Positions 7,355-17,492 of a stretch of 64,000 nucleotides of DNA are shown piece after piece. The DNA is taken from positions 310,001-374,000 of the forward strand of contig NZ_CP064655.1 of NCBI RefSeq assembly GCF_018141525.1, read 5' to 3'. The translations under genes and the position numbers were made by a program. Each line of letters begins with the position of its first letter. The first letter of the stretch is position 1. Origin of the DNA: Miltoncostaea marina. GTDB lineage: Bacteria; Actinomycetota; Thermoleophilia; Miltoncostaeales; Miltoncostaeaceae. The notes under the pieces were generated by a model. It saw only the letters and a program-made list of their open reading frames with translations. It did not search any database and was not told where the DNA came from.

Positions 7355-9417
7355 CTAGGCCTCGGCCGGCGCCTCGGCGGCGGGCTGCTCCTCGGCCGGC
7401 GGCTCGGCCGCCTTGCGGCGGGTGGTGCGCCGCTTCGGCTTCGGGGCCTCCTCCTCGGCGGCCGGCTCGGCCGGCGCCTCGGCGGCGGGCTGCTCCTCGG
7501 CCGGCGGCTCGGCCGCCTTGCGGCGGGTGGTGCGCCGCTTCGGCTTCGGGCCTCCTCCTCGGCGGCCGGCTCGGCCGGCGCCTCGGCCGGCGCCTCGGCG
7601 GCGGGCTGCTCCTCGGCCGGCGGCTCGGCGGCCTTGCGGCGGGTGGTGCGCCGCTTCGGCTTCGGGGCCTCCTCCTCGGCGGCCGGCTCGGCCGGCGCCT
7701 CCGCGGCGGGCTGCTCCTCGGCCGGCGGCTCGGCCGCCGTGCGGCGGGTGGTGCGCCGCTTCGGCTTCGGGGCCTCCTCCTCGACCGCCGTGGCCATGGG
7801 CGCGCCCTCGACGGCCGCGGGGCCGGCGGGCTCCTCGACCGCCGCCTCGACGGGCGGCTCCTGGGCGGTCGTGGCGCGGCGGCGCACGCGCCGGCGCGGC
7901 GCGGCGGGCGCCTCCTCGGCGGCCTCGGCGGCGGGCTCGGCCGGCGCCTCCTCGGCGACCGGGGCGGCCTCGACGAGCTGGTCGCCGTGCGGCCGCTCGA
8001 TCGACTCGTCGCTGGGGACGGGCCCGCCGGCGGCGGGGCCCTCGTCGGGGGCCGGCACGAGCGCCTCCGGCTCGGCGGCCGCCCGCTTGCGGCGGCGCCG
8101 GCGCGGCGCCTCCGGCTCGGCGTCGCCCTCGGCCTCGCCCTCCGGCTGGGCCTCGGGCGCCTCGGCCTCCGGCTGCGCCTCGGCCTCCGCGGCCGGGGCC
8201 TCGGCCGGCTCCTGCGGCGCGGCCTCGGCGCCGGGCGCCTCCTCGCCGGCGAGCGGCTCGAGGTCCGCCACCGTCGGCTCCGGCTCCGCGGCGGCGCCGC
8301 GACGGCGACGGCGGCGCGAGCTGCGGGCGGGCGGGCCCTCGGCCGGGACGTCGCTGAGCTCGGCCAGCTCGGGGATGTCCTCGCCGAGCTCCGGGCCGAG
8401 CATGATCATGTCCTCGTACGAGATCGGCTCGTCGAGGGGCGGCAGCGTGCCGAGGTCCACGTCGGGGGTCGGGGTCACGACGACCTCGAACACCTCGGCC
8501 TCGCCGGCGCGCGCCTCGGCGGCAACGTCGCCGGTCGCGGCGCCGGCCTCGCCGCGGCCGCGGCCGCCGCGCCGGCGGCGGCGCCGGCCGCCCTCCTGCG
8601 ACTCCTCGGCGGGCCGGTCCTCGGCCGCCGCGGGCGGTGCCGGCGGGGGCACCGAGGCCGGCGAGTCGCTCAGCTCCACCCGGTAGGTCCCGCTGCGCGG
8701 GTCGGTCTCGAGCCGCACGAGCCCCGTGCGCCCGGCCTCCTCGAGGAACTTCGAGAACGTCGAGAACCCGTGCTCGCTCTCGTCGAACGCCGGGTACTTG
8801 CGGCGCATCGAGTCCTTCACGATGCTCGCCAGGGCCCACTCGACGCCCTCGCGCTGCAGCGCGGTGAGCGTCTCCTGGAGCAGGCTCATGGGGTCGAGCT
8901 GGGCGCCGCTGCTGCCGACGCGCCGGCCGCCGTCGCGCCCGCCGGCCGCGCGGGCCGCGAGCAGGTCGTAGAAGATGAACTCGTCGCAGTTGGCGATCAG
9001 CAGCTCGCTGGCCGACTCGCGGTTGCCCACCCCGATCACGCGCTTGTTGAGCTCGCGCAGCTTGCCGACGAGGGGCGTGAAGTCGCTGTCGCCCGAGACG
9101 ATCACGAAGTTGTCGACGTGCTCGCGGCTGTAGGCGAGCTCCATGGCGTCGACGGCCATCTGGATGTCCGCCCGGTTCTTCGCGCCCTCGCGCGCGGACG
9201 GCATCTCGATGAGGCTCAGGCCGGCGTTCTGCAGCTCGTGGCGCGCGTCGCGGTACCGGCTCCAGTCGGCGTAGGCGCGCTTCACCAGCACCCGGCCCTT
9301 CTCGGCCAGGCGGTTGAGCACCAGGTGGATGTCGAAGTCGCCTCGTCCCTTGGCCCCGGGGCGGGCCATGTTCTCGAAGTCGACCAGCACGGCGAGAGAG
9401 CTCTCGTGCTCGGCCAT
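7355..9417 (-). CDS. NYN-domain (LabA/DUF88) and OST-HTH protein with long repeat tail, frameshifted near 7549
   Basis: Residues about 5-160 form a NYN/PIN-like domain (VLVDFENM, NRADIQMAVDAMEL, VSGDSDFTPLV), with the acidic residues expected of an RNA-cleaving or RNA-binding fold. About 70 residues that resemble an OST-HTH/LOTUS domain follow, then a low-complexity tail of about 430 residues with arginine clusters and a 35-residue repeat. GGAGG stands five bases before the ATG at 9417. One copy of the repeat has GGG at 7548-7550 where the other copies have GGGG. The intact frame would stop at 7355 (687 residues); as written the frame shifts and runs to 7294. A sequencing error or a real length variant are both possible. 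Confidence 0.8.
7358..7795 (-). repeat. In-gene 105-bp (35-codon) tandem repeat, four copies
   Basis: A marker word inside each unit (CTTCGGCTTCGG) starts at 7433, 7538, 7654 and 7759. Spacings are 105, 116 and 105 bases. The middle spacing would be 117 (105 plus a 12-base duplication) but for one missing G near 7549, so the arithmetic alone shows the frameshift. Units encode a KPKRRTTRR cluster followed by an acidic Ala/Pro/Glu stretch. Confidence 0.88.
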
Positions 9418-9569
9418 CGGGGTCCTCCAGATCTGTGGGGCCGCCCTGGGGCGGCGGGTCAGGCGGCGTGAGCCGGGGGCCCGCGCGTACGCAGGCGGGC
9501 GGATGCTACCAGCCGTCCGCCATCCCGCTTCCGGGGCACCCGGCCCGGCCAAGGGGCTCGCCGCATCCC

Positions 9570-9575
9570 TAGAAT
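9570..9575 (+). promoter_or_regulatory. Candidate -10 box (TAGAAT) upstream of citrate synthase
   Basis: TAGAAT lies 61 bases before the citrate synthase ATG, in the 219-bp gap (9418-9636) shared with the divergent NYN gene. It is the same hexamer that precedes the sulfur operon. I see no clear -35 box and no other feature in this gap. Confidence 0.4.
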
Positions 9576-9636
9576 CCCCTGGACACGTCTCTCGGGCACC
9601 GGCAGGTGCGGAATCCGCGTCAAGGGAACGCTTTAC

Positions 9637-10965
9637 ATGACCACTCAGCAGCCGACGGCCACAACCGATGCTCCGGGGTCGGGGAACGAGACCCTCACGA
9701 TCGTCGACAACCGCACCGGCCAGAGCTACGAGCTGCCGATCACGGACGGCACGATCCGCGCGACGGAGCTCCGCCAGATCAAGGTCTCCGACGATGATTT
9801 CGGCCTGATGACCTATGACCCGGCGTTCATGAACACCGCGTCGTGTCGCAGTGAGATCACCTTCCTCGACGGCGACGCCGGCGTACTCCGGTACCGCGGC
9901 TACCCGATCGAGCAGCTCGCGGAGAAGAGCTCCTTCCTCGAGGTCGCCTACCTCCTCGTCTACGGGGAGCTGCCGAACCAGCAGCAGCTCGACAGGTGGG
10001 TGCACGACATCACCCACCACACGTTCGTCCACGAGAACGTGCGCACCTTCATGCAGGGCTTCCGCTACGACGCGCACCCGATGGGGATGCTGCAGTCGAG
10101 CGTCGGGATGCTCTCGACCCTGTACCCGGAGGCCAAGGACCTCACGGACGAGGAGAACAACGAGCTCCAGATCGTCCGCCTGATCGCCAAGATGCCGACG
10201 CTCGGCGCCTTCGCGTACCGCCACATCACGGGCAAGCCGTTCGTCTACCCGAACAACGAGCTGTCCTACAGCGAGAACTTCCTGTCGATGCTCTTCACGA
10301 CGGGGGTGCCGCAGTACACGGTCGACCCGCGCATCGTGCGGGCGCTCGACGTGCTCTTCATCCTCCACGCCGACCACGAGCAGAACTGCTCGACCAGCGC
10401 CGTGCGCAGCGTCGGCTCCTCGCAGGTCGACCCGTACTCGGCGGTCGCCGCGGGCGTCAGCGCCCTCTACGGCCCGCTGCACGGCGGCGCCAACGAGGCC
10501 GTGCTCAAGATGCTCCGCCGCATCGAGCGGGTCGAGAACATCCCGGACTTCATGGAGGGCGTGAAGGCCGGCAAGGAGCGCCTGATGGGCTTCGGCCACC
10601 GGGTCTACAAGAACTTCGACCCGCGGGCGACGATCATCAAGAAGGCCTGCGATGACGTCTTCGAGGTGACCGGGGTCAACCCGCTCCTCGAGATCGCGGT
10701 CGAGCTCGAGAAGATCGCGCTCGGCGACGAGTACTTCGTCAAGCGCAAGCTCTACCCGAACGTCGACTTCTACTCGGGCCTGATCTACGAGGCGCTCGGC
10801 ATGCCCGAGGACATGTTCACCGTCCTCTTCGCCATCGGCCGCACGCCCGGCTGGGTCGCCCAGTGGCGGGAGATGCTCGGCGACAAGGACCAGAAGATCT
10901 CGCGCCCGCGCCAGGTCTACGTGGGCCCGGGCGAGCGCGACTACGTGGAGATGTCCGCCCGCTAG
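9637..10965 (+). CDS. gltA: Citrate synthase, type II (hexameric class)
   Basis: A 442-residue enzyme that condenses oxaloacetate and acetyl-CoA. Catalytic and binding motifs are present in order: LHADHEQNCSTS, YGPLHGGANEAV, MGFGHRVYK and VDFYSG, the last holding the catalytic aspartate. Length and the extended N-terminal beta domain match the type II class, which is often sensitive to NADH. The gene is monocistronic: it is followed within 12 bases by a strong hairpin and then a convergent regulator. Weak purines but no obvious Shine-Dalgarno sequence precede the ATG. Malate synthase lies 2.5 kb away, so acetyl-CoA-using steps are loosely grouped. Confidence 0.96.
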   Translation: MTTQQPTATTDAPGSGNETLTIVDNRTGQSYELPITDGTIRATELRQIKVSDDDFGLMTYDPAFMNTASCRSEITFLDGDAGVLRYRGYPIEQLAEKSSFLEVAYLLVYGELPNQQQLDRWVHDITHHTFVHENVRTFMQGFRYDAHPMGMLQSSVGMLSTLYPEAKDLTDEENNELQIVRLIAKMPTLGAFAYRHITGKPFVYPNNELSYSENFLSMLFTTGVPQYTVDPRIVRALDVLFILHADHEQNCSTSAVRSVGSSQVDPYSAVAAGVSALYGPLHGGANEAVLKMLRRIERVENIPDFMEGVKAGKERLMGFGHRVYKNFDPRATIIKKACDDVFEVTGVNPLLEIAVELEKIALGDEYFVKRKLYPNVDFYSGLIYEALGMPEDMFTVLFAIGRTPGWVAQWREMLGDKDQKISRPRQVYVGPGERDYVEMSAR

Positions 10966-10976
10966 CGGGACCGTCG

Positions 10977-11006
10977 CCGGCGGCCGCCCCCACGGGCGGC
11001 CGCCGG
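10977..11006. terminator. Bidirectional hairpin terminator
   Basis: A perfect 13-bp inverted repeat (10977-10989 with 10994-11006) with a four-base loop lies between the convergent citrate synthase and marR genes. There is no T-tract, as is common for terminators in very GC-rich genomes. Confidence 0.7.
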
Positions 11007-11010
11007 CCGG

Positions 11011-11493
11011 CTACCGCGACCGCGCCGGCGCGGTCGCCCGCTCGGCGACGGCCTCCAGCAGGCCGATCAGCCGCGCCAGCTCGTCGTCGTCCAGGCCGTC
11101 CCAGACGTCGCGCATGACGCGCTCGCGCCCCGGCAGCGCCTCGTCGGCGAGCTCCGCGCCCGCCGGGGTCACGTGGGCCTGCACCATGCGGCCGTCGCTC
11201 GGGTGCGGCCGGCGCTCGACGAGCCCCGAGCGCTCGAGGCCGTCCACCAGCTTGGTGACGTTGGGGCGGGTCACGCCGAGCTCGTCGCCGAGGTCGTGCA
11301 GGCAGGCCCGGCCGCCCCGGGCGCACAGCAGCACCTCGAGCACCTCGAGCTTGGCGTCGGAGACGCCGTAGCCCGCGGCGTGGCGATCCAGCTCGCGCCC
11401 CGTCGCGCAGGCGACGCGCTCCAGCGCCTCGATCGCGCGGCGGGCGAGCCGTGCCCGATCCTCGCCGTCGGCGGGGGTCGTTGACCGGTTCAT
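11011..11493 (-). CDS. MarR-family transcriptional regulator
   Basis: A 160-residue winged-helix regulator. The central region carries the MarR DNA-binding signature (LHDLGDELGVTRPNVTKLVDGLERSGLVERR, seen in pieces) and the wing with HPSDGR. Helical dimerisation segments flank it. The ATG at 11493 has TACGGT upstream with a seven-base spacer and is probably leaderless. It is divergent from the SHOCT-domain gene group at 11557, which is the natural candidate target. The ligand cannot be predicted. Confidence 0.88.
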   Translation of the reverse strand: MNRSTTPADGEDRARLARRAIEALERVACATGRELDRHAAGYGVSDAKLEVLEVLLCARGGRACLHDLGDELGVTRPNVTKLVDGLERSGLVERRPHPSDGRMVQAHVTPAGAELADEALPGRERVMRDVWDGLDDDELARLIGLLEAVAERATAPARSR

Positions 11494-11556
11494 CACCTGG
11501 ACCGTACCACCACCCGGCGGCGGCGGGCCACGCCCCGTCGCTGTAGGATCCCGCCC

Positions 11557-11835
11557 ATGCCGGATCCCCAGGAGCAGATGCGCCAGACGGCGCGCGAGAT
11601 CGGACAGGAGCTGTCGCGGGCGCTCGAGCAGGCCGCCCGCCTGGCCAAGGCCGCGGGCGAGGACCTGTCGCGCCTCGTGGGCGACGCGCGGGGGCCGTTC
11701 GGCGGCCGGCGCGGCGCCGGCCCGCACGCCTCGCCGGCGGACGCGATCCGCGAGATCGCCCGCCTGCGCGACGAGGGCCTGATCACCGAGGACGAGTTCC
11801 AGGCCAAGAAGACCGACCTCCTCTCGCGCGTATGA
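11557..11835 (+). CDS. SHOCT-domain small protein
   Basis: A 92-residue soluble protein. The N-terminal half is a charged amphipathic helix, and the C-terminus (residues about 63-92) is a SHOCT motif: IREIARLRDEGLITEDEF followed by KKTDLL. SHOCT segments are short oligomerisation or interaction modules at protein ends. TAGGAT at 11544-11549 lies seven bases before the ATG, so the transcript is probably leaderless. It starts a three-gene chain joined by ATGA and GTGA overlaps and is divergent from the MarR regulator. Confidence 0.78.
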   Translation: MPDPQEQMRQTAREIGQELSRALEQAARLAKAAGEDLSRLVGDARGPFGGRRGAGPHASPADAIREIARLRDEGLITEDEFQAKKTDLLSRV

Positions 11836-12194
11836 GCGCGGCACCGGAGGGCTGGGCGGAGCTCGTCGGCGGGCTCGAGCAGCACGTCTCACCCGAGTGG
11901 TCGCGCCACGCGCACGAGCACGGCGGCCAGGGCTGGATACGCCTCATCCTGCTGGTCGATGCGCACCACCAGCTCTCGACGCCGCGGGTGGCGGAGAAGG
12001 TCGCCATGACCATGGCCGACCTCGCCGCCGACCGCGAGGGCGAGCGCGCCGGCTGGGAGGCGGTGCGGGTCAAGGCGGAGGCCGAGCGCATGGAGCTGGT
12101 CGCCCGCGTGGTCGACTCGTCCGAGACGCTGCTGCCGGACGAGCTGCTGCCGCTGTTCGTCCGCTCGATCGAGCCCACGCCGCCCGGGATGTGA
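11832..12194 (+). CDS. Conserved-looking hypothetical protein, coupled to the SHOCT gene
   Basis: A 120-residue soluble, mostly helical protein with many acidic residues and histidines in the first half (HVSPEWSRHAHEH). I do not recognise a family. The ATG overlaps the SHOCT stop (ATGA) and its own stop overlaps the next start (GTGA), so the three proteins are likely made in fixed ratio. No membrane segment or signal peptide is seen. Confidence 0.65.
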   Translation: MSAAPEGWAELVGGLEQHVSPEWSRHAHEHGGQGWIRLILLVDAHHQLSTPRVAEKVAMTMADLAADREGERAGWEAVRVKAEAERMELVARVVDSSETLLPDELLPLFVRSIEPTPPGM

Positions 12195-12529
12195 CCACGG
12201 CCGGCGGCCACCCCAGCGACGAGGATCGCGAGCGGGCGGCGCTGCCGGTGCTGGAGCGGCTGCTGGCCGCGAGCCGGGCGCGGGACCTCGACGCGCTCGC
12301 CGGGTGCTACGACCAGGACGTCGTGTGGCTTGCGGCCGAGGGCACGACCCGCGGCCGCGGGGACGCCGTCGCCCGCCACTCGGCGATCGCCGCGGCGGCC
12401 ACCGGGTGGTCGCCGCCCCAGCAGGCCGGGGCCAAGGCCGCCCTGCGCTGGTCGGGCGCCGACGGCCTCGAGGGCGTGATCGTCGTCGAGGTCCGCCGCG
12501 GCCGGGTCATCTTCGCGGCCACGGGGTAG
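12191..12529 (+). CDS. SnoaL/NTF2-like small protein
   Basis: A 112-residue protein with the pattern of the SnoaL-like branch of the NTF2 fold: an N-terminal helix (LLAASRARDLDALAGCYDQDVVW), a central GRGDAVARHSAI helix and C-terminal strands (EGVIVVEVRRGRVIF). Members are small cone-shaped proteins that may be enzymes or ligand carriers. The GTG start at 12191 overlaps the previous stop. It ends the operon, and five bases later the hairpin-rich repeat region begins. Confidence 0.72.
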   Translation: MTTAGGHPSDEDRERAALPVLERLLAASRARDLDALAGCYDQDVVWLAAEGTTRGRGDAVARHSAIAAAATGWSPPQQAGAKAALRWSGADGLEGVIVVEVRRGRVIFAATG

Positions 12530-12533
12530 CACC

Positions 12534-12931
12534 GCCCAGGTCGTCCGGCTTCGCAGGACGACCTGGGCTGCGTCGAGCCGAGGAACGCCCCGGGCGCGCC
12601 GGCCGGAATGGCTCCCGCCTTCGGCGGGGGCGCGCCATTCCGGCAATCGCCCCTCAACCGCGCGGCTCCGCCGGCGCTTCGCGCCGTCGGGGCGCGCCGC
12701 GCGGCGAACTGGTCGCGGTGCAGGTCGGCGAGCTCTGATCGTCCCGCCCAGGCCCTCCGGCCTCGCAGGGCGGCCCGGGCTGCGTCGAGCCGAGGAACGC
12801 CCCGGGCGCGCCGGCCGGAATGGCTCCCGCCTTCGGCGGGGGCGCGCCATTCCGGCAATCGCCCCTCAACCGCGCGGCTCCGCCGGCGCTTCGCGCCGTC
12901 GGGGCGCGCCGCGCGGCGAAGTGGTCGCGGT
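12534..12931. repeat. Tandem duplication of a 186-bp hairpin-rich noncoding element
   Basis: Unit 1 (12534-12719) and unit 2 (12746-12931) are offset by 212 bases. The last 155 bases of each are identical except one base. The first 31 bases differ but in both form a hairpin: unit 1 has a perfect 13-bp stem (12534-12546 with 12556-12568) with a nine-base loop. Unit 2 keeps most of the stem, with one T-A to C-G exchange, one wobble and two mismatches. Each unit holds a second hairpin with 11-bp arms (12602-12612 with 12634-12644 in unit 1). No reading frame through it looks protein-like. It fills the whole gap between two genes. Confidence 0.88.
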
Positions 12932-12960
12932 CCGCTCCGACCGGGGGTGGTCGCTGATCC

Positions 12961-13446
12961 TCAGGCGCCCGCCGCCCGGAGGGCCGCCGGGGCGTAGAGG
13001 GCCGACAGGCGGCCGCCGCCGCGGCGGGGCTCGTCCACGTCGAGGATCGCCAGGGAGCCCCTGCGGAAGGCGACGACGCCGCCCGCGGTGAGGTCGGCGA
13101 CGACCTCGGAGAGGTCGGGCTGGTGCCCGCAGACGAGGACCGCCTGCGCGCCGGGGTGCTCCAGGATCACGTCGGCGAGGGCGTCCAGGTCCATCCCGGG
13201 GGCGAGGCGGCGGTCCTGACGGGGCGTCCCGCCGAGGGCCTCGCAGACGATCGCGGCGGTCTGGGCGCAACGCGTCAGCGGGCTCGAGAGCACCACGTCG
13301 GCGGCGACGCCGAGCGCGGTCATGCCGCGGGCGGCCTGCGCCATCCGGGCGGCGCCCTCCTCGGTGAGGGCGCGCGGGGCGTCGCGGAAGCCCGTCGCGG
13401 GGCCCGCGTCCTCGGCGATCCCGTGGCGCAGGAGAAGGAGGCGCAT
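12961..13446 (-). CDS. sixA: SixA-type histidine phosphatase
   Basis: A 161-residue protein of the histidine phosphatase (phosphoglycerate mutase-like) superfamily. The N-terminus has the catalytic LLLRHG motif and the C-terminal half the second histidine in VCGHQPDLSEV. Short length, without an extra domain, matches the SixA branch, which removes phosphate from phosphohistidine proteins. The DhaM phosphotransfer protein 6 kb away is a conceivable substrate, but that is a guess. It lies downstream of malate synthase on the same strand, separated by a strong hairpin. Confidence 0.85.
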   Translation of the reverse strand: MRLLLLRHGIAEDAGPATGFRDAPRALTEEGAARMAQAARGMTALGVAADVVLSSPLTRCAQTAAIVCEALGGTPRQDRRLAPGMDLDALADVILEHPGAQAVLVCGHQPDLSEVVADLTAGGVVAFRRGSLAILDVDEPRRGGGRLSALYAPAALRAAGA

Positions 13447-13456
13447 GGGCCGCTGC

Positions 13457-13485
13457 GCGGCCCCCGGCACGTCGCCGGGGGCCGC
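13457..13485 (-). terminator. Hairpin between malate synthase and sixA
   Basis: A perfect 12-bp inverted repeat (13457-13468 with 13474-13485) and a five-base loop lie eight bases after the malate synthase stop. It probably ends or attenuates that transcript before sixA. Confidence 0.6.
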
Positions 13486-13493
13486 GGCCGGGT

Positions 13494-15089
<1,596 letters not shown>

Positions 15090-15183
15090 GGTTCGGGGCG
15101 CACCTTTCCTCGACGCGTCAACCCCCAGAGGCTAACGGTCCCGCCCCCTCCGTGCAGGGACGACGCGTCCCCGGGCGCCCCGC

Positions 15184-16599
15184 TCAGGCACCCGCCGGCA
15201 CCTGGGCGACGAGCACGGTGGCGATGAGCACGATCACCAGCGCCAGGGCGAGCTCGGCGCTCGCCGTGCGGCGCACCAGGCGCAGCGTCGGCGCGTTGGG
15301 CCGGCGCACCCGCGCCAGCGCGGCCACGATGCGCCGGTTGTAGAGCGCGATGACCGCGATCGGCACCAGCAGCGCGAGCTTCCAGAGGATGCTCTGGCCG
15401 TAGTCGCTGCCCCAGAGCTGGGCCGGGTCGTCGAGCTCGCCGAGCGTGCGCACGAGGCCCGAGGCGATCGCCACGGCCACGGCGACGGACGCGACCGCCG
15501 AGAAGCGGGTCAGCACGCGCGCGGCCAGCGCGGGCCCGCCGCCGGGCGCGACCTTCGGCAGGCGCACGTGCACGATCGCGACCAGCGCCAGGCCGGTGAG
15601 CCAGACGGCCACCGCCACCACGTGCACCAGGTGGGCGCCGATCTGCACGGCGGCCCAGTCGGCCACGCTGGCGTGCCCCTGGGCCGCGATGCCGCCGAGC
15701 ACGCTGAGCAGCAGGGCGGCCATCAGCACGGCGGCCCATGGCGGGCCGCTCGCCGTGGCGGCCTTCGGGGTGCCCGCGCCGCCGTACTCGCGGATGAAGA
15801 GGATCGCGCCGATCGCGAAGAGCCCGAACAGCAGCGCGCCGCGCAGCTGCACCAAGGAGCCGAAGCGCGTGTCGCCGAGCACCTGGCTGATGCCGGTGGC
15901 GTCGCGCAGCGCCGACAGCACGTCGGTGCCGAGCACGCCGGCGGTGTGCACCACGAGCAGGTAGCCCTCGGCGAGCATCGCGCCCAGGGCGAGCACGCCG
16001 AAGCCCACCCAGAAGGCGTCGCGGCCCCACGTGAGGGCCGCCGTGCGGTCGGCGTCGGAGACGTCGCGGCCGCCGCGCACGGCCGGCGCCCACACCAGCC
16101 AGCGGAAGGCCAGCAGGCCGATCAGCCCGCCGAGGCCCACGATCTCGAGGAACCGCGAGCTGGTGCCCCAGGCGCTCGTCTCGCTGGGCCCGCCCGAGCC
16201 GTCGCCCTCGAACCACGGCGGCCCGAGCTCGCCGTCGCCGACGCCGAACACCCAGACGCCCGGGATGATGTGCGAGTCGGCGCCGATCACCTTGTAGCGC
16301 ACGGTGTAGGTGCCGTCCGGCAGGCCGGGCTGCAGCGGGATCTGCAGCTGGCGCGTGTCGGTGCCGCGCCGCGCGGCGCCGGCGCTGACCGGCTGGCCGT
16401 CCTCGTCCACCACGTCGGCGTCGCCGAGGTTGAGCAGCTCGATCGGCTCGTTGAAGTTCATCAGGAGCACGTCGGGCGCCGTCTGCACCTTCGCGTCCTT
16501 CGCCGGCGTGCTGCTGACGAGGTAGGCGTGCCCCAGCGCAGTGCCGCTCGCGGTGAGGAACGCCGCCAGCGCGGCGACGACGAGGAGGATCCGGCGCAT
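15184..16599 (-). CDS. CopC-CopD fusion, copper resistance/transport protein
   Basis: The 471-residue product starts with a signal peptide ending in GTALGHA, so the mature protein would begin with the copper-binding histidine typical of CopC. A beta-sandwich CopC domain follows (residues about 25-120: FNEPIELLN, ADSHIIPGVWVFGV). Eight or so membrane helices of a CopD domain fill the rest. Such YcnJ-type fusions act in copper uptake or handling at the membrane. It diverges from fabI across about 93 bp. Confidence 0.9.
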   Translation of the reverse strand: MRRILLVVAALAAFLTASGTALGHAYLVSSTPAKDAKVQTAPDVLLMNFNEPIELLNLGDADVVDEDGQPVSAGAARRGTDTRQLQIPLQPGLPDGTYTVRYKVIGADSHIIPGVWVFGVGDGELGPPWFEGDGSGGPSETSAWGTSSRFLEIVGLGGLIGLLAFRWLVWAPAVRGGRDVSDADRTAALTWGRDAFWVGFGVLALGAMLAEGYLLVVHTAGVLGTDVLSALRDATGISQVLGDTRFGSLVQLRGALLFGLFAIGAILFIREYGGAGTPKAATASGPPWAAVLMAALLLSVLGGIAAQGHASVADWAAVQIGAHLVHVVAVAVWLTGLALVAIVHVRLPKVAPGGGPALAARVLTRFSAVASVAVAVAIASGLVRTLGELDDPAQLWGSDYGQSILWKLALLVPIAVIALYNRRIVAALARVRRPNAPTLRLVRRTASAELALALVIVLIATVLVAQVPAGA

Positions 16600-16692
16600 C
16601 CGCCCGATGGTGGCGCCCGGGCGGGCGCGGCGCAACCGGCGGCGGGTCCCGAGGTGGTAGCGTGCCGCCCCGGATCGAGCCGAGGAGGGCAC

Positions 16693-17475
16693 GTGCCCCA
16701 GCTCCTTGAGGGGAAGACCGGCCTCGTCGTGGGCGTGGCCAACAAGCGCAGCATCGCCTGGGCGATCGCCCGCAAGCTCGACGAGGCGGGCGCGCGCCTG
16801 GTGTTGACCTACCAGAACGAGCGCACCGAGAGCGAGGTGCGCAAGCTCGCCGCCACGCTGCGCGACTGCGCCGCCGTGCTGCCGCTCGACGTGCAGGACG
16901 ACGCCCAGATCACGGCCGCCACCGGCCAGGCCGCGGAGGCGCTCGGGGGCGGCTTCGACGTCCTGGTGCACGCGGTGGCCTACGCGCGCCCCGAGGACCT
17001 CGGCGGCCGCTTCATCGACACCGCGCGCGACGGCTTCCACCTCGCGCTCGACGTCTCCGCCTACTCGCTGGCCGCGCTGGCCCGCGAGGCCGAGCCGCAC
17101 ATGCGGGCCCGCGGCGGGGGCTCGGTCATGGCGCTCTCGTACATCGCGGCCGATCGCGCGGTGCCCGGCTACAACGTGATGGGCGTCGCCAAGTCGGCGC
17201 TCGAGTCGATCGTCCGCTACCTGTCGTGGGACCTCGGCGACGGCGGGATCCGGGTCAACGCGATCTCGGCCGGGCCGGTGCGCACCCTGGCGGCGCGCGG
17301 CATCCCCGGCTTCGGGACGATGGCCGACCGGGCCGCCGAGCGCACGCCGCTGCGCCGCGAGATCACCCAGGACGAGGTGGCCGACACCGCGCTCTTCCTG
17401 GCCTCGCCGCTGTCGGCGAGCATCACCGGCGAGACGATCTTCGTCGACGCCGGCTTCCACGCCATCGGCTTGTAG
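16693..17475 (+). CDS. fabI: Enoyl-[acyl-carrier-protein] reductase FabI
   Basis: A 260-residue short-chain dehydrogenase of the FabI class, which reduces enoyl-ACP in the last step of fatty acid elongation. The nucleotide site is the FabI form VVGVANKRSIAWAIA. The active-site motif is the Y-x6-K of GYNVMGVAKSALE, and the tail ends SITGETIFVDAGFH. The GTG start has GAGG and GGG purines about five bases upstream. TAGCGT around 16658 is a possible -10. A phosphoesterase gene follows after 17 bases. Confidence 0.94.
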   Translation: MPQLLEGKTGLVVGVANKRSIAWAIARKLDEAGARLVLTYQNERTESEVRKLAATLRDCAAVLPLDVQDDAQITAATGQAAEALGGGFDVLVHAVAYARPEDLGGRFIDTARDGFHLALDVSAYSLAALAREAEPHMRARGGGSVMALSYIAADRAVPGYNVMGVAKSALESIVRYLSWDLGDGGIRVNAISAGPVRTLAARGIPGFGTMADRAAERTPLRREITQDEVADTALFLASPLSASITGETIFVDAGFHAIGL

Positions 17476-17492
17476 GCCCCGGGGCCCAGCCG

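Noticed and set aside
7294-10599. An open frame of over 1,000 codons on the minus strand spanning the NYN gene and antisense to citrate synthase
   Set aside because: Only the part from 9417 downward is protein-like. The upstream part is a GC-bias shadow of the citrate synthase gene, whose motifs are beyond doubt.
12534-12931. Coding genes inside the structured duplication
   Set aside because: Several open frames exist, but they are Arg/Ala/Pro-rich in all frames, differ between strands and share the repeat. The conserved feature is the hairpins, not any frame.
15568-16690. N-terminal extension of fabI on the plus strand
   Set aside because: The open frame is antisense to the CopCD gene and lacks protein-like composition. 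The GTG at 16693 with purines upstream and the standard FabI start is clear.
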